Shown here piece by piece: positions 8,382-16,990 of a DNA stretch of 64,000 nt. The notes beneath the pieces were generated by a model. The model searched no databases. It was not told where the DNA came from and worked only from the letters and a program-made list of their open reading frames with translations. Source of the DNA: Parazoarcus communis (GTDB taxonomy: Bacteria; Pseudomonadota; Gammaproteobacteria; Burkholderiales; Rhodocyclaceae). The stretch spans positions 2,418,001-2,482,000 of the forward strand of contig NZ_CP022188.1 of the NCBI RefSeq assembly GCF_003111665.1, read 5' to 3'. The translations under genes and the position numbers were made by a program. How positions within the stretch are numbered: the first letter of the stretch is position 1; each line of letters starts with the position of its first letter.

Positions 8382-9667
8382 GGCGCACTCCAGAGTGCGC
8401 GGTAGTTCCCGTCGGGATCGTGTTCCGCCGCCTGCTTGTCGGGGTTGAAGCGGCGCCCTCCGCGCGGATCGGTGCCGTAGCCGGCGATATACAGCCAGTT
8501 GCCCTGGTTGCTGCAGATGTCGAAGTCGATGAGGCAGGATTCGAACCAGGCGGCACCTGCGCGCCAGTCACAACCGAGTTCATGGATGAGATAGCTGGCC
8601 ACGATCTGGCGCATGCGATTCGAGATATAGCCCGTTGCTGCAAGCTCCCGCATTCCGGCGTCGATCAGGGCGTGACCCGTCTGACCGCAGCGCCAGCGTT
8701 CGAAGGCGCTTGTGTCATGCGGCGGAGACGCATTCCCCTTGAGCCCGCTGGCGCGGAACAGACGGCGGCCGTATTTACGCTGAAGCAGGCGAAAGTAGTC
8801 GCGCCACAGCAGCTCGAACCACAGCCAGTAGCTGCTCTCGCTGGCACCGTGTTCGGCTTCGAAAGTCACGAGATGCGCATGGATCTGCGGGGCGGAGAGC
8901 GCGCCGACTGCCAGCCATGGAGAGAACTTGCTGGAGTCGTCGAGGCCGGCAAGCTTGTTGCGGGTCAACTTGTAGCTGTGTGGCAACTGACGTGCCATGT
9001 AGCGTCGAAGGTGCGCAAGGGCAGCGGACTCGCTGCCGTGATATTCCGGGCGGGTGCAGGGAAAGGCGGCGCGTGGATCTGGCGTCATTGACGGGATGCT
9101 TGTGCTCGCCCGGGAGGGCACCAAACCCGTTGGCAAGGGCGGAAGCCGGTCGCGCTCCGGCAGGGGGCGCCGAGGTCTGATTGCCGCTTTTTCGACCACG
9201 CGGCGAAATTCGGTGAACACATCGGGCAGGTCCTTGCTCGCGAAGGGCAGCGTGCCGGGCTCGAGCAGGGTGGATTGCCAGACCTCATCGACCATCATGC
9301 CTGCCTGGCGCAAGGCTGCGACCTCGTCCTCTTCTTCGGGCGCTGCGATGGTTTCGCAGACGATTCTTTCTGCACCCAGCGATCGGGCCAGCCCCGGAAG
9401 GGCTTCAGCGCAAGGGCCTGTCAGTTCGATCAGGCGGCTGCCGGCCGAAGTGATTGCCTCCGAGAGGCCGGCAACGGCGGTGGAGACGAAGTGGCGCCGG
9501 TGCGGGCCAATTCGCGTGAAACCCCATCGGGTTGTCTGCTCGATTGCGTGGCAGTAGACCGGAACGAGTTCGCAGCGGCTCTGCTCAGCCAGACAGCACG
9601 CCTTTTCGAACGCGGGGTTGTCATGCAGTCGCAGATCGTTTCGGAACCAGTAGATGATGGGCGTCAT
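8378..9667 (-). CDS. DASH-type cryptochrome / deoxyribodipyrimidine photolyase
   Basis: 429 residues with the photolyase N-terminal signature WFRNDLRLHDNPAF at 7-20 and a C-terminal FAD-binding domain. The latter includes the FSPWLAVGALS stretch near 240, NRMRQIVASYLIHEL, and a C-terminus with GTDPRGGRRFNP, typical of cryptochrome DASH and short class-I relatives. Such enzymes bind FAD plus a folate antenna and repair cyclobutane dimers, DASH members mainly in single-stranded DNA. It overlaps the genes on both sides by four bases (ATGA), so DUF2256, this gene and the (6-4) photolyase form one coupled unit. Confidence 0.92.
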   Translation of the reverse strand: MTPIIYWFRNDLRLHDNPAFEKACCLAEQSRCELVPVYCHAIEQTTRWGFTRIGPHRRHFVSTAVAGLSEAITSAGSRLIELTGPCAEALPGLARSLGAERIVCETIAAPEEEDEVAALRQAGMMVDEVWQSTLLEPGTLPFASKDLPDVFTEFRRVVEKAAIRPRRPLPERDRLPPLPTGLVPSRASTSIPSMTPDPRAAFPCTRPEYHGSESAALAHLRRYMARQLPHSYKLTRNKLAGLDDSSKFSPWLAVGALSAPQIHAHLVTFEAEHGASESSYWLWFELLWRDYFRLLQRKYGRRLFRASGLKGNASPPHDTSAFERWRCGQTGHALIDAGMRELAATGYISNRMRQIVASYLIHELGCDWRAGAAWFESCLIDFDICSNQGNWLYIAGYGTDPRGGRRFNPDKQAAEHDPDGNYRALWSAP

Positions 9668-9807
9668 GCGTCAGCCTTGCGCTGCCTGCTGCAGCGGACG
9701 GAGCAGTATTTGACCTCTTCCCAGCAGCGCGCCCACTTCTTTCGCCAGGTGAAGGGACGACTGCAGCACGCGCAGATCCTGGTCGGTAAATCGGATTTCT
9801 TGAGCAT
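9664..9807 (-). CDS. DUF2256 small zinc-finger-like protein
   Basis: A 47-residue ORF with the family pattern of DUF2256: LKKSDLP at the N-terminus, a CxCC pair at residues 12-15, RPFTWRKKW, then YCSVRC near 36-41. The four or more cysteines suggest a metal-binding knuckle. DUF2256 genes are commonly found beside photolyase/cryptochrome genes, and this one overlaps the cryptochrome start by four bases. Its function is unknown. The ATG at 9807 lacks a clear Shine-Dalgarno; upstream TTG/CTG codons are alternatives. Confidence 0.82.
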   Translation of the reverse strand: MLKKSDLPTRICACCSRPFTWRKKWARCWEEVKYCSVRCSRQRKADA

Positions 9808-9876
9808 GGTTTGCAACAGCAAGGAAGGCGTCGAACTCGGTCAGCCGATGTGAGCGCAGAGCGATGGTTATCCTTG

Positions 9877-9891
9877 TTTGTCCTGGACAAA
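9877..9891. promoter_or_regulatory. Perfect palindrome upstream of the photolyase operon
   Basis: TTTGTCC at 9877-9883 and GGACAAA at 9885-9891 form a perfect 7+7 inverted repeat around one T. It lies 70 bp before the DUF2256 start in the divergent gap to the DUF3429 gene. It could be an operator for a dimeric regulator; MerR-type LitR proteins control photolyases in related bacteria, but this site does not match a motif I can name. Confidence 0.4.
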
Positions 9892-9895
9892 GCGT

Positions 9896-9947
9896 ATTGA
9901 TGTTCATAATATCAGAACGCCTAAGCTGAAATTATGATTGATGTTCA
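9896..9947. repeat. 11-bp direct repeat in divergent gap
   Basis: ATTGATGTTCA is present at 9896-9906 and 9937-9947, a 41-bp offset (close to four helical turns), in an AT-rich stretch between the photolyase operon and the DUF3429 gene. Likely part of the same control region as the adjacent palindrome. Confidence 0.4.
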
Positions 9948-10013
9948 ATATTTGTCGTGGACGTATGTCAGCGGCCGAGAGTGAGCTTCAAGCCCTGTTG
10001 TGGAGAGCGTCTG

Positions 10014-10475
10014 ATGAATTCGTTTCCTGATTCCCGGCCGCAGGCGGTTGCATGGCTGGGTTATGGCGGCCTGTTGCCATTCGTGATGCTGACGGCGCTG
10101 CTTGCTGTCGATGTTGATGGGGGCGCGTTCTTCCGTGAAGCCCTGATTGGGTACGGCGCGGTGATCCTCAGCTTTGTCGGCGCCCTGCATTGGGGCTTCG
10201 CAATGGTCCTTTCAAGGCTTACCGCCCCGCAACGCACGGAGGCCTTTGTCTGGAGCACGGTGCCGGCGCTGCTGGCGTGGCCGGCAATCTGGCTGGCAGA
10301 CAGCGTTGCGGTACCCGTCCTGGTTTGCGGATTCATCGCCCATTACGTGCAGGATCTTCGCCTTGCACGGCGCGCGGAGTTGCCGGCCTGGTATCTGCCT
10401 TTGCGCCTGCAGCTGAGTGTCGTGGCGTGTGCGTGTCTTTCCGTCAGCCTGCTGCTGGGTCAGGTGGGGCGCTGA
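10014..10475 (+). CDS. DUF3429 membrane protein
   Basis: 153-residue protein with about four to five hydrophobic helices and the conserved GALHWGFAM stretch near residue 62 that marks the DUF3429 family. The ATG at 10014 was chosen because GGAGAG lies seven bases upstream; an in-frame GTG at 9957 has no such support. Function unknown; relatives are annotated only as inner-membrane proteins, often near photolyase or redox genes. It is divergent from the photolyase operon and could share its control region. Confidence 0.8.
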   Translation: MNSFPDSRPQAVAWLGYGGLLPFVMLTALLAVDVDGGAFFREALIGYGAVILSFVGALHWGFAMVLSRLTAPQRTEAFVWSTVPALLAWPAIWLADSVAVPVLVCGFIAHYVQDLRLARRAELPAWYLPLRLQLSVVACACLSVSLLLGQVGR

Positions 10476-10481
10476 CAGCAA

Positions 10482-10507
10482 CCCCGCGCCAGAATCCCGG
10501 CGCGGGG
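10482..10507. terminator. GC-rich hairpin between convergent genes
   Basis: CCCCGCGCC at 10482-10490 pairs perfectly with GGCGCGGGG at 10499-10507, between the DUF3429 stop and the GDH stop. There is no good T-run on either side, so termination is plausible but not certain. Confidence 0.5.
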
Positions 10508-10517
10508 CTGTGTGCTG

Positions 10518-13500
10518 TTACGCCAGGTTGCGCAACTCCCTCAGTGTGACCGACAGCATCGGCATGTCGATGACGGTCGAGCTCTTGATGTCGGCAAAGA
10601 GCAGGCGGCTGCGTTCGATCTGGGTGCAGCGCTGGTTCTCCCATGCGGCGACCAGGGCCTCCGGGTCGTCCAGATCGGGCGACAGGCGCAAGACGTTTCC
10701 GGCGAGGTGTCTCGCCTGCGCGGAGAGGTCGTCCCGCAGTGCGGTTCGCGCCAAGCCTTGCCAGTGCGTCTCGGCGGGCAGGGCGGAAATCTGTTTGCCC
10801 AGCCAGTGCAGGTCGAAGCGACCGCCGAGCGCGAAGTACACGCTGGCGACGATCTGCTGAGCGCGCCCAGTTTCTGCAGCCACTTCCACCAGGTCGAGTG
10901 CCGAGTAGAGCTCGCCGAGCCCCGCAACCCGTTGCGCAAGTGACTCGGGTACGCCTTGTTCGATGTAACTGCCTGCCATCTGGTCGAGCTCTGCGCGGTA
11001 AGCGGGGGTGACGACCTCGTGCAGGGTGTGGGCGAGTTCGGTCGCGCCGGGGCGGAAGCGCTCGAGCGTGACCGAGAGGTCGCGGGTGAGTTCGGGATGG
11101 CGCAGGAACCACAGCGTGCCGCGCAGTACGAGACGGCTGGAGTCGATGATCATGGCCGTCTGCACGGCGTCCGCCACCTGGTTGTCGAGCGCTTCGATTT
11201 CCTCCCACAGCGAGACCAGGTGGAACACCTCCCGCGTTGCCAGATAGGCGCGAACAATGTCAGGGGCGGTCGCGCCGGTTTCTTCCTGCAGGCGGCTTAC
11301 GAATGTGGCGCCGACGCGGTTGATCATGCTGTTGATGACGTGCGTGGCAATGATCTCGCGCTGCAGCGGGTGACGCTGAATGTGATCGGCGTAGCGCTCG
11401 CACAGGGCTTTCGGGAAGTAGCGCATCAGGGCCTGCGAGATGAAGGGATCCTCCGGCAGATTCGATGCAAGCACCGCGTCGTATAGCTCGATCTTGCTGT
11501 AGGCCAGCAGCACTGCGAGTTCGGGGGAGGTCAGGCCGGTATGCGCAATCTTGCGCTCGGCGATTTCCTCGTCGAAGGGCAGGAACTCGAGTTTGCGGTT
11601 GAGGCGCCCGGCGTTGCCCAGCTTGCGCATGTAACGCGCCTGCTCGTCGAGCAGTTCGACGCCGCGGGTTCTTGCGACAGACAGGTTCTGCGTCTGGAAG
11701 TAGTTGTCGCGCAAGACCAGGTCGGCCACTTCATCGGTCATTTCAAGCAGCAGCTTGTTGCGCTGCTTCTCGGTGAGTTCGCCCTCGGTCATCACCGCAT
11801 TGAGCAGGATCTTGATGTTGACCTCGTGGTCCGAGCAATCCACGCCGCCCGAGTTGTCGATGGCATCGGTGCAGATGCGGCCGCCCTTCAGTGCGAACTC
11901 GATACGGCCGAGCTGGGTGGCCCCCAGATTGCCGCCTTCGCCGACGACCTTGCACTGCAGTTCGTTGCCATTCACGCGGATTGCATCGTTGGCACGGTCA
12001 CCTACCGAGGCGTCGGTTTCGCTGCTGGCCTTGATGTAGGTGCCGATGCCGCCGTTGTAGAGCAGGTCGGCAGGTGCCTTGAGGATGCAGCGCATCAGTT
12101 CGGAGGGGGGCAGAAACTCGGCGTCGGTACCCAGGATCTCGCGCATCTGCGGGGTCAGGGCGATCGACTTTACGCTCCGTGGCCAGATTCCGCCGCCAGC
12201 GGAGATCAGCTTGGCATCGTAGTCCTCCCACGATGAGCGCGGCAGGGCGAAGAGGCGGGCGCGTTCGTTCCAGCTGGTTTCCGGATCGGGGCTGGGGTCG
12301 ATGAAGATATGGCGGTGGTCGAAGGCGGCAAGCAGCTTGATCTGTTTCGACAACAGCATGCCGTTGCCGAACACGTCGCCCGACATGTCGCCGACACCCA
12401 CCACCGTGAACGCTTCCTCCTGGGTGTTGATGCCCATCTCGCGGAAGTGGCGCTTGACCGATTCCCAGGCGCCGCGAGCGGTGATCCCCATCTTTTTGTG
12501 GTCATAGCCGACCGATCCGCCCGAGGCGAAGGCGTCGCCGAGCCAGAAGCCATAGTCGCTCGCCACGCCATTGGCGATGTCGGAGAAGGTTGCCGTGCCC
12601 TTGTCGGCCGCGACCACCAGATAGGGGTCGTCCTCGTCATGGCGGACCACGTTCTCGGGCGGTACTACCTTGCCCTGCACCAGGTTGTCCGTGAGATCGA
12701 GCAGGCCGGACAGGAAGATGCGGTAGCAGGCAATGCCTTCGGCCTGCATGGCTTCGCGACCGCCGCTCGTGGGTGCGTTCTTGACGACGAAGCCACCCTT
12801 GGATCCCACCGGTACGATCACGGCATTCTTGACGATCTGAGCTTTCACCAGGCCGAGAATCTCGGTTCGGAAGTCTTCCATCCGGTCCGACCAGCGCAGG
12901 CCGCCACGTGCGACCTTGCCGCCGCGCAGGTGCACCCCTTCGATCCGCGGCGAGTAGACGAAGATCTCGAACATCGGCTTAGGCTGCGGCAGGTTGGGAA
13001 TCTGCGAGGGGTCAAGCTTGAACGAAAGGTAGGGCTTGGGTTCGCCGTCCTTGCCGGGCTGGTAGAAGTTGGTGCGCAGCGTGGCCTGGATCATGGCCAG
13101 GAACTGACGCAGGATGCGATCCTCGTCGAGGTTCGCAACGCTGTCGAGGGTGGCGTTGATCTCTTCCACGATACGCTCGCAGCGGGCGCTGCGTCCGCTC
13201 TCTCCGGCGGGGTCGAAGCGCGCGCGGAACAGCCTGGCCAGCTGCGCGGTGAGCGCCGGGTAGTTGGCCAGGGTTTGCTCCATGTAGGTCTGGCTGAAAG
13301 TGAAGGCTGCCTGCTTCATGTGCTTGGCGTAGGCGCGCAGCATGCTGATCTCGCGCCAGTCGAGGCTGGCCAGCAGGGTCAGGCGGTTGAAGTCGTCGTT
13401 CTCGATCGCGCCTTGCCAGGCGCGCCGGAACACAGCGTGAAACAGCGGTCGCAGTTGTTCCAGATTCAGTTTGTCGACGCCGGCAAAGGTCATGCCGAAG

Positions 13501-15338
13501 TCGTGCATCCACACCAGGGAGCCGTCCTGGCGCTCGATGCGGTAAGGGCGCTCTTCGACCACCTTGACTCCGGTGCGCTCCAGCATGGGCAGGCTCAGCG
13601 AGAGCGGGACTGGCGTATCCGCATAGAGCAGCTTGAAGTGGAGGCGGCCGGCAGGCGCCTCAAGCGGCACGTACAGGTTCATGGCCAGACCGTCGTTGGC
13701 CTCGATCGACTCCATGAGTTCGATGTCGTGCACCGCGTTGCGCGCAGCGTAGTCCTCGCGGTAGCCGGCGGGAAATGCGTTGAGGTAACGCCGGCACAAC
13801 GACATGCCCCGCTCTTCCCCGTGATGTTCTAGCAAGGCCTGCTGCAGGCCGTCTTCCCAGCGTCGCGCCACGCTGACCAGGCGAGCTTCGACCTCGCGTA
13901 CGTCAAAGGGCGGAATCGTCGAGTCTTTGGTGCGGACGGTAATCAGCACCCGGGCCAGGGCGGATTCGGAGAAGTGCACCTCGAATTCGGATGCAACGCC
14001 GGCAAAGGACTCCATGAGCACCGCCTGCATGCGCTTGCGCTGCTCGGTGTTGTAGTTCTCCCGCGGGACGTAGATCAGGCAGGAAACGAAGCGGGCAAAG
14101 GCATCGCAGCGCACGAACAGACGGATGCGCTGACGCTCGCCGAGACGGAGGATGCCGGTCGCGGTGTTGAACAACTCGTCGGTCGAGCTCTGAAACAGCT
14201 CATCGCGCGGATACTGCTCGAGAATTGTTGCCAGCGCCTTGCCAGCGTGGCTGCCTGGCAGCAGGCCCGCCTGTGCGATCACGGTCTGCAGTTTGCGCCG
14301 GAGTAGCGGGATGCGTTTGGGGTTGGTGTTGTAGGCGGTGGAGGTGAGCAGGCCGATGATGCGACGCTCGCCGGTGACACGCCCCTCGGCGTCGAAAGTC
14401 TTGACGCTGACGTGGTCGAGATAGCCCTGACGGTGGATGGTCGAGCGTGTATTCGACTTTGTGATGGTCAGCAGGGTTGGGAGGTGGGCCTGCGCCTTGA
14501 GCTGGGGCGGCAGGGCCGCGAATGATTGGGATTGAAGGCTGTCGCCCGATTCACGCAGCAGGCCGATGCCGGAGCCGCTGCGAATGCGCAACTCGTTTTC
14601 ACCGGCTTCGCTGACCAGATCGTAGTCGCGACAGCCGAGCAGCACGAAGTTGTCATCCGCCATCCATTCCAGGAAGGCGTGGGCTTCGGCGATGTCCTCC
14701 GGGGTTTCCGGGGCCGTGGTGGTGGCAGTTTCGGCAATCACGTCGTCGAGACGCTGTTTCATGGCCGGCCAGTCGGCAACTGCGGCGTTCACATCCTGGA
14801 GCACGCGGGTGATGCCGGTCCGGATCGCATCCAGTTCGTCCGGATTGGTGCGGCGGTCGACTTCGACATGGATGATCGACTCGTAGTGTGCGCCGTCTTC
14901 ATCGGCTGCATCCGCAACCCTGACGAGGAGTCCCTGTGCATCGCGTATCACCGGGATGACCGGGTGAATGATCAGGTGCAGGGTGAGTCCCTGCCGATTG
15001 ACCTCGATGCCGATCGAATCGACGAGGAAGGGCATGTCCTTGCCGACCATTTCGATGACCGTGTGGGTGGACTCCCATCCGTGCTCGTCGATACGGGGGT
15101 TGTACACCCGCAGCTTCAGGCCATCGTCGTGTTGCCGCACAAACTGCCAGTGGCTCAGCACCGCGCCGTACAGATCGGCGACGTCGCGCTCGGCGAGGTC
15201 ATCGACATCGACCTGGCTGAAGTACTTGCGAACGAATGGTTCAGCTGCTTCGGCCTGGTCAGCGGGCAGTTTTGCGTGGATCAGTGCCACGACGTCTTCG
15301 ATCTGGCTGTTGCTGGCTGCGTCGGTGGATGCGGGCAT
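10518..15338 (-). CDS. gdhB: NAD-specific glutamate dehydrogenase, large (180 kDa) type
   Basis: About 1606 residues, the size of the large NAD-GDH class, which oxidises glutamate to 2-oxoglutarate and ammonia. A long N-terminal regulatory half precedes the catalytic core; the core shows the lysine-containing stretch GGLRWSDRMEDFRTE and VPVGSKGGFV around residues 830-880. I place the start at 15338 (MPAST), because GAGGAG lies nine bases upstream; the frame stays open to 15404. It is a single-gene leftward unit divergent from hemA. In related bacteria this enzyme is catabolic and allosterically controlled; that is family knowledge. Confidence 0.95.
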   Translation of the reverse strand: MPASTDAASNSQIEDVVALIHAKLPADQAEAAEPFVRKYFSQVDVDDLAERDVADLYGAVLSHWQFVRQHDDGLKLRVYNPRIDEHGWESTHTVIEMVGKDMPFLVDSIGIEVNRQGLTLHLIIHPVIPVIRDAQGLLVRVADAADEDGAHYESIIHVEVDRRTNPDELDAIRTGITRVLQDVNAAVADWPAMKQRLDDVIAETATTTAPETPEDIAEAHAFLEWMADDNFVLLGCRDYDLVSEAGENELRIRSGSGIGLLRESGDSLQSQSFAALPPQLKAQAHLPTLLTITKSNTRSTIHRQGYLDHVSVKTFDAEGRVTGERRIIGLLTSTAYNTNPKRIPLLRRKLQTVIAQAGLLPGSHAGKALATILEQYPRDELFQSSTDELFNTATGILRLGERQRIRLFVRCDAFARFVSCLIYVPRENYNTEQRKRMQAVLMESFAGVASEFEVHFSESALARVLITVRTKDSTIPPFDVREVEARLVSVARRWEDGLQQALLEHHGEERGMSLCRRYLNAFPAGYREDYAARNAVHDIELMESIEANDGLAMNLYVPLEAPAGRLHFKLLYADTPVPLSLSLPMLERTGVKVVEERPYRIERQDGSLVWMHDFGMTFAGVDKLNLEQLRPLFHAVFRRAWQGAIENDDFNRLTLLASLDWREISMLRAYAKHMKQAAFTFSQTYMEQTLANYPALTAQLARLFRARFDPAGESGRSARCERIVEEINATLDSVANLDEDRILRQFLAMIQATLRTNFYQPGKDGEPKPYLSFKLDPSQIPNLPQPKPMFEIFVYSPRIEGVHLRGGKVARGGLRWSDRMEDFRTEILGLVKAQIVKNAVIVPVGSKGGFVVKNAPTSGGREAMQAEGIACYRIFLSGLLDLTDNLVQGKVVPPENVVRHDEDDPYLVVAADKGTATFSDIANGVASDYGFWLGDAFASGGSVGYDHKKMGITARGAWESVKRHFREMGINTQEEAFTVVGVGDMSGDVFGNGMLLSKQIKLLAAFDHRHIFIDPSPDPETSWNERARLFALPRSSWEDYDAKLISAGGGIWPRSVKSIALTPQMREILGTDAEFLPPSELMRCILKAPADLLYNGGIGTYIKASSETDASVGDRANDAIRVNGNELQCKVVGEGGNLGATQLGRIEFALKGGRICTDAIDNSGGVDCSDHEVNIKILLNAVMTEGELTEKQRNKLLLEMTDEVADLVLRDNYFQTQNLSVARTRGVELLDEQARYMRKLGNAGRLNRKLEFLPFDEEIAERKIAHTGLTSPELAVLLAYSKIELYDAVLASNLPEDPFISQALMRYFPKALCERYADHIQRHPLQREIIATHVINSMINRVGATFVSRLQEETGATAPDIVRAYLATREVFHLVSLWEEIEALDNQVADAVQTAMIIDSSRLVLRGTLWFLRHPELTRDLSVTLERFRPGATELAHTLHEVVTPAYRAELDQMAGSYIEQGVPESLAQRVAGLGELYSALDLVEVAAETGRAQQIVASVYFALGGRFDLHWLGKQISALPAETHWQGLARTALRDDLSAQARHLAGNVLRLSPDLDDPEALVAAWENQRCTQIERSRLLFADIKSSTVIDMPMLSVTLRELRNLA

Positions 15339-15424
15339 CACGGCTGTCTCCTCGTTGTTTGAACATGCCTGGATGGCCTCCGGCGTGGTGCAGTCTGTGT
15401 GCACCTGATGTTCTTTTCGTGGCC

Positions 15425-15453
15425 GGTAGGCTCATTTATTCAATGAGCCTACC
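15425..15453. repeat. Perfect 12-bp inverted repeat between gdhB and hemA
   Basis: GGTAGGCTCATT at 15425-15436 is exactly mirrored by AATGAGCCTACC at 15442-15453 around the loop TATTC. Neither strand has a T-run after it, so it is not a standard terminator; it may be an operator or an RNA hairpin in the gdhB 5' region. Confidence 0.6.
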
Positions 15454-15500
15454 CCACTCTGGCGAGGGGGGGAAGTTGGTGTTTGCGCTATAATCACCCG

Positions 15501-15593
15501 ATCAGAGCACGGCCGGCGCAGCGCGTCGGTGAGTGTGATTTCGCTTGAGGCTGGAACGAGCGGGCCACCATGAGTGCTGGCCCGTTTTCTTTT
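15501..15593 (+). ncRNA. Candidate small RNA or attenuated hemA leader
   Basis: A perfect TATAAT at 15489-15494 is followed by two hairpins. The first is CCGGCGC/GCGTCGG at 15513-15529; the second is CGGGCCA at 15561-15567 with TGGCCCG at 15578-15584, then TTTTCTTTT. The second has the form of an intrinsic terminator 90 bases before hemA and far from any upstream stop codon in this direction. No convincing -35 is visible, which lowers confidence. It could be an independent small RNA or a premature-termination leader of hemA. No known RNA family was recognised. Confidence 0.4.
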
Positions 15594-15626
15594 GGCGTTC
15601 CCGGAAACGCTTGATTTAGCGCATTC

Positions 15627-15653
15627 TTGGCTGCATTTTCGGTTTGATATAAT
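15627..15653 (+). promoter_or_regulatory. Probable hemA promoter
   Basis: TTGGCT (15627-15632) and TATAAT (15648-15653) with a 15-bp spacer, about 30 bp before the hemA start. The -10 is perfect and the spacing slightly short. Confidence 0.5.
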
Positions 15654-15682
15654 TCGCCCTGACGCTTGGCCCCACTTCCTGA

Positions 15683-16936
15683 ATGCAACTCTACGCTCTC
15701 GGCCTGAATCACCATACCGCACCGCTCGCCATTCGTGAGCGCGTGGCGTTTCAGCCTGAGCGGCTCGACCAGGCGCTGCATGACCTGACGCAGGGGTCGG
15801 CCGTGCGCGAAGCGGCGATTCTGTCCACCTGCAACCGCACTGAGCTGTATTTTGCCGCCGAGCAACCGCAGCACGCGGCCGACTGGCTTGCCGATTTCCA
15901 TCGGCTGCCGCTCAACGAGGTTGCCCCCTATCTTTACTCGCATCCCGAGCGCGACGCCATCAGACATGTATTCCGGGTGGCGAGCGGGCTCGATTCCATG
16001 GTGATTGGCGAGCCCCAGATTCTCGGGCAGGTCAAGGATGCCGTTCGGCGTGCAGAGCAGGCCGGGACCATGGGCACCTTGCTGCACAAGTTGTTCCAGA
16101 GCACCTTCGCCGTTGCCAAGGAAGTGCGCTCGACGACGGCAATCGGGGCCAATACGGTGTCGATGGCTGCGGCGGCGGTCAACCTCACCGAACGCATTTT
16201 TGGTCAGGTGTCCGACCAGCACGTGCTGTTCATCGGTGCGGGCGAGATGGTCGAGCTCTGTGCGGCTCACTTTGCTGGCGCAAACCCCAAGTCGATGACG
16301 GTTGCCAATCGCACCGAGGAGCGCGCACTTGCGGTGGCCGGCCGGTTCGGCGCGGACACCATGCGCATCGACCGCATCGGCGAGATGCTGCCGCGCTTCG
16401 ACGTCGTTGTGTCCTGTACGGCCTCGCCCTTGCCGATCGTCGGCCTGGGCATGGCCGAACGTGCGGTCAAGGCGCGCCGTCATCGCCCGATGGTGATGGT
16501 CGATCTTGCCGTGCCGCGCGACATTGAACCAGAGATCGCGGGGCTGGATGATGTCTTCCTCTATACGGTCGACGACCTGGCCCAGGTGGTCGACGCAGGC
16601 ATGGAGTCGCGGCAGCAGGCCGTGATCGAGGCCGAGGGCATCATCGATACGCGCGTCGATGGTTTCCTGCACTGGATGCAGGTCCGCGGTGCGGTGCCGA
16701 CCATCCGCGCACTGCGTCAGCACGCTGAGGGCGTTCGCGAAGCCGAGGTTGAGCGCGCGCTCCGTCTGCTCGCTCGGGGCGATGACCCGCAGCAGGTGCT
16801 TGAGGCGCTGTCGCATGGCCTCACCAACAAGTTGATGCACGGCCCCACGCGCTTCCTGAACCAGTCCGAAGGCGAGCAGCATGCCGAGGCCGGGCGGCTC
16901 GTTCAGCAACTCTTCAATCTTCCGTCTCACCACTAG
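15683..16936 (+). CDS. hemA: Glutamyl-tRNA reductase
   Basis: 417 residues, the normal HemA length. It reduces the glutamate on glutamyl-tRNA to glutamate-1-semialdehyde with NADPH, the first committed step of the C5 haem pathway. The catalytic cysteine is C50 in [10 protein letters not shown]. The nucleotide-binding stretch [10 protein letters not shown] lies near 183, and a helical dimerisation domain fills the C-terminus. It begins a rightward group with prfA and prmC, a common bacterial order. The putative leader hairpins upstream may affect its expression. Confidence 0.97.
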   Translation: MQLYALGLNHHTAPLAIRERVAFQPERLDQALHDLTQGSAVREAAILSTCNRTELYFAAEQPQHAADWLADFHRLPLNEVAPYLYSHPERDAIRHVFRVASGLDSMVIGEPQILGQVKDAVRRAEQAGTMGTLLHKLFQSTFAVAKEVRSTTAIGANTVSMAAAAVNLTERIFGQVSDQHVLFIGAGEMVELCAAHFAGANPKSMTVANRTEERALAVAGRFGADTMRIDRIGEMLPRFDVVVSCTASPLPIVGLGMAERAVKARRHRPMVMVDLAVPRDIEPEIAGLDDVFLYTVDDLAQVVDAGMESRQQAVIEAEGIIDTRVDGFLHWMQVRGAVPTIRALRQHAEGVREAEVERALRLLARGDDPQQVLEALSHGLTNKLMHGPTRFLNQSEGEQHAEAGRLVQQLFNLPSHH

Positions 16937-16990
16937 CCGAAGTTCGGCCGCCACGGACGCCGAGGCGTCCGGGTGCATCTCGTTGATCCG

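Noticed and set aside
9671..9907. 78-codon minus-strand frame overlapping DUF2256
   Set aside because: The overlapping frame gives a clear DUF2256 protein with its cysteines; this one matches nothing and covers the operator-like repeats.
12309..13832. 507-codon plus-strand frame inside gdhB
   Set aside because: Antisense to a continuous catalytic domain of glutamate dehydrogenase; no start signal or family.
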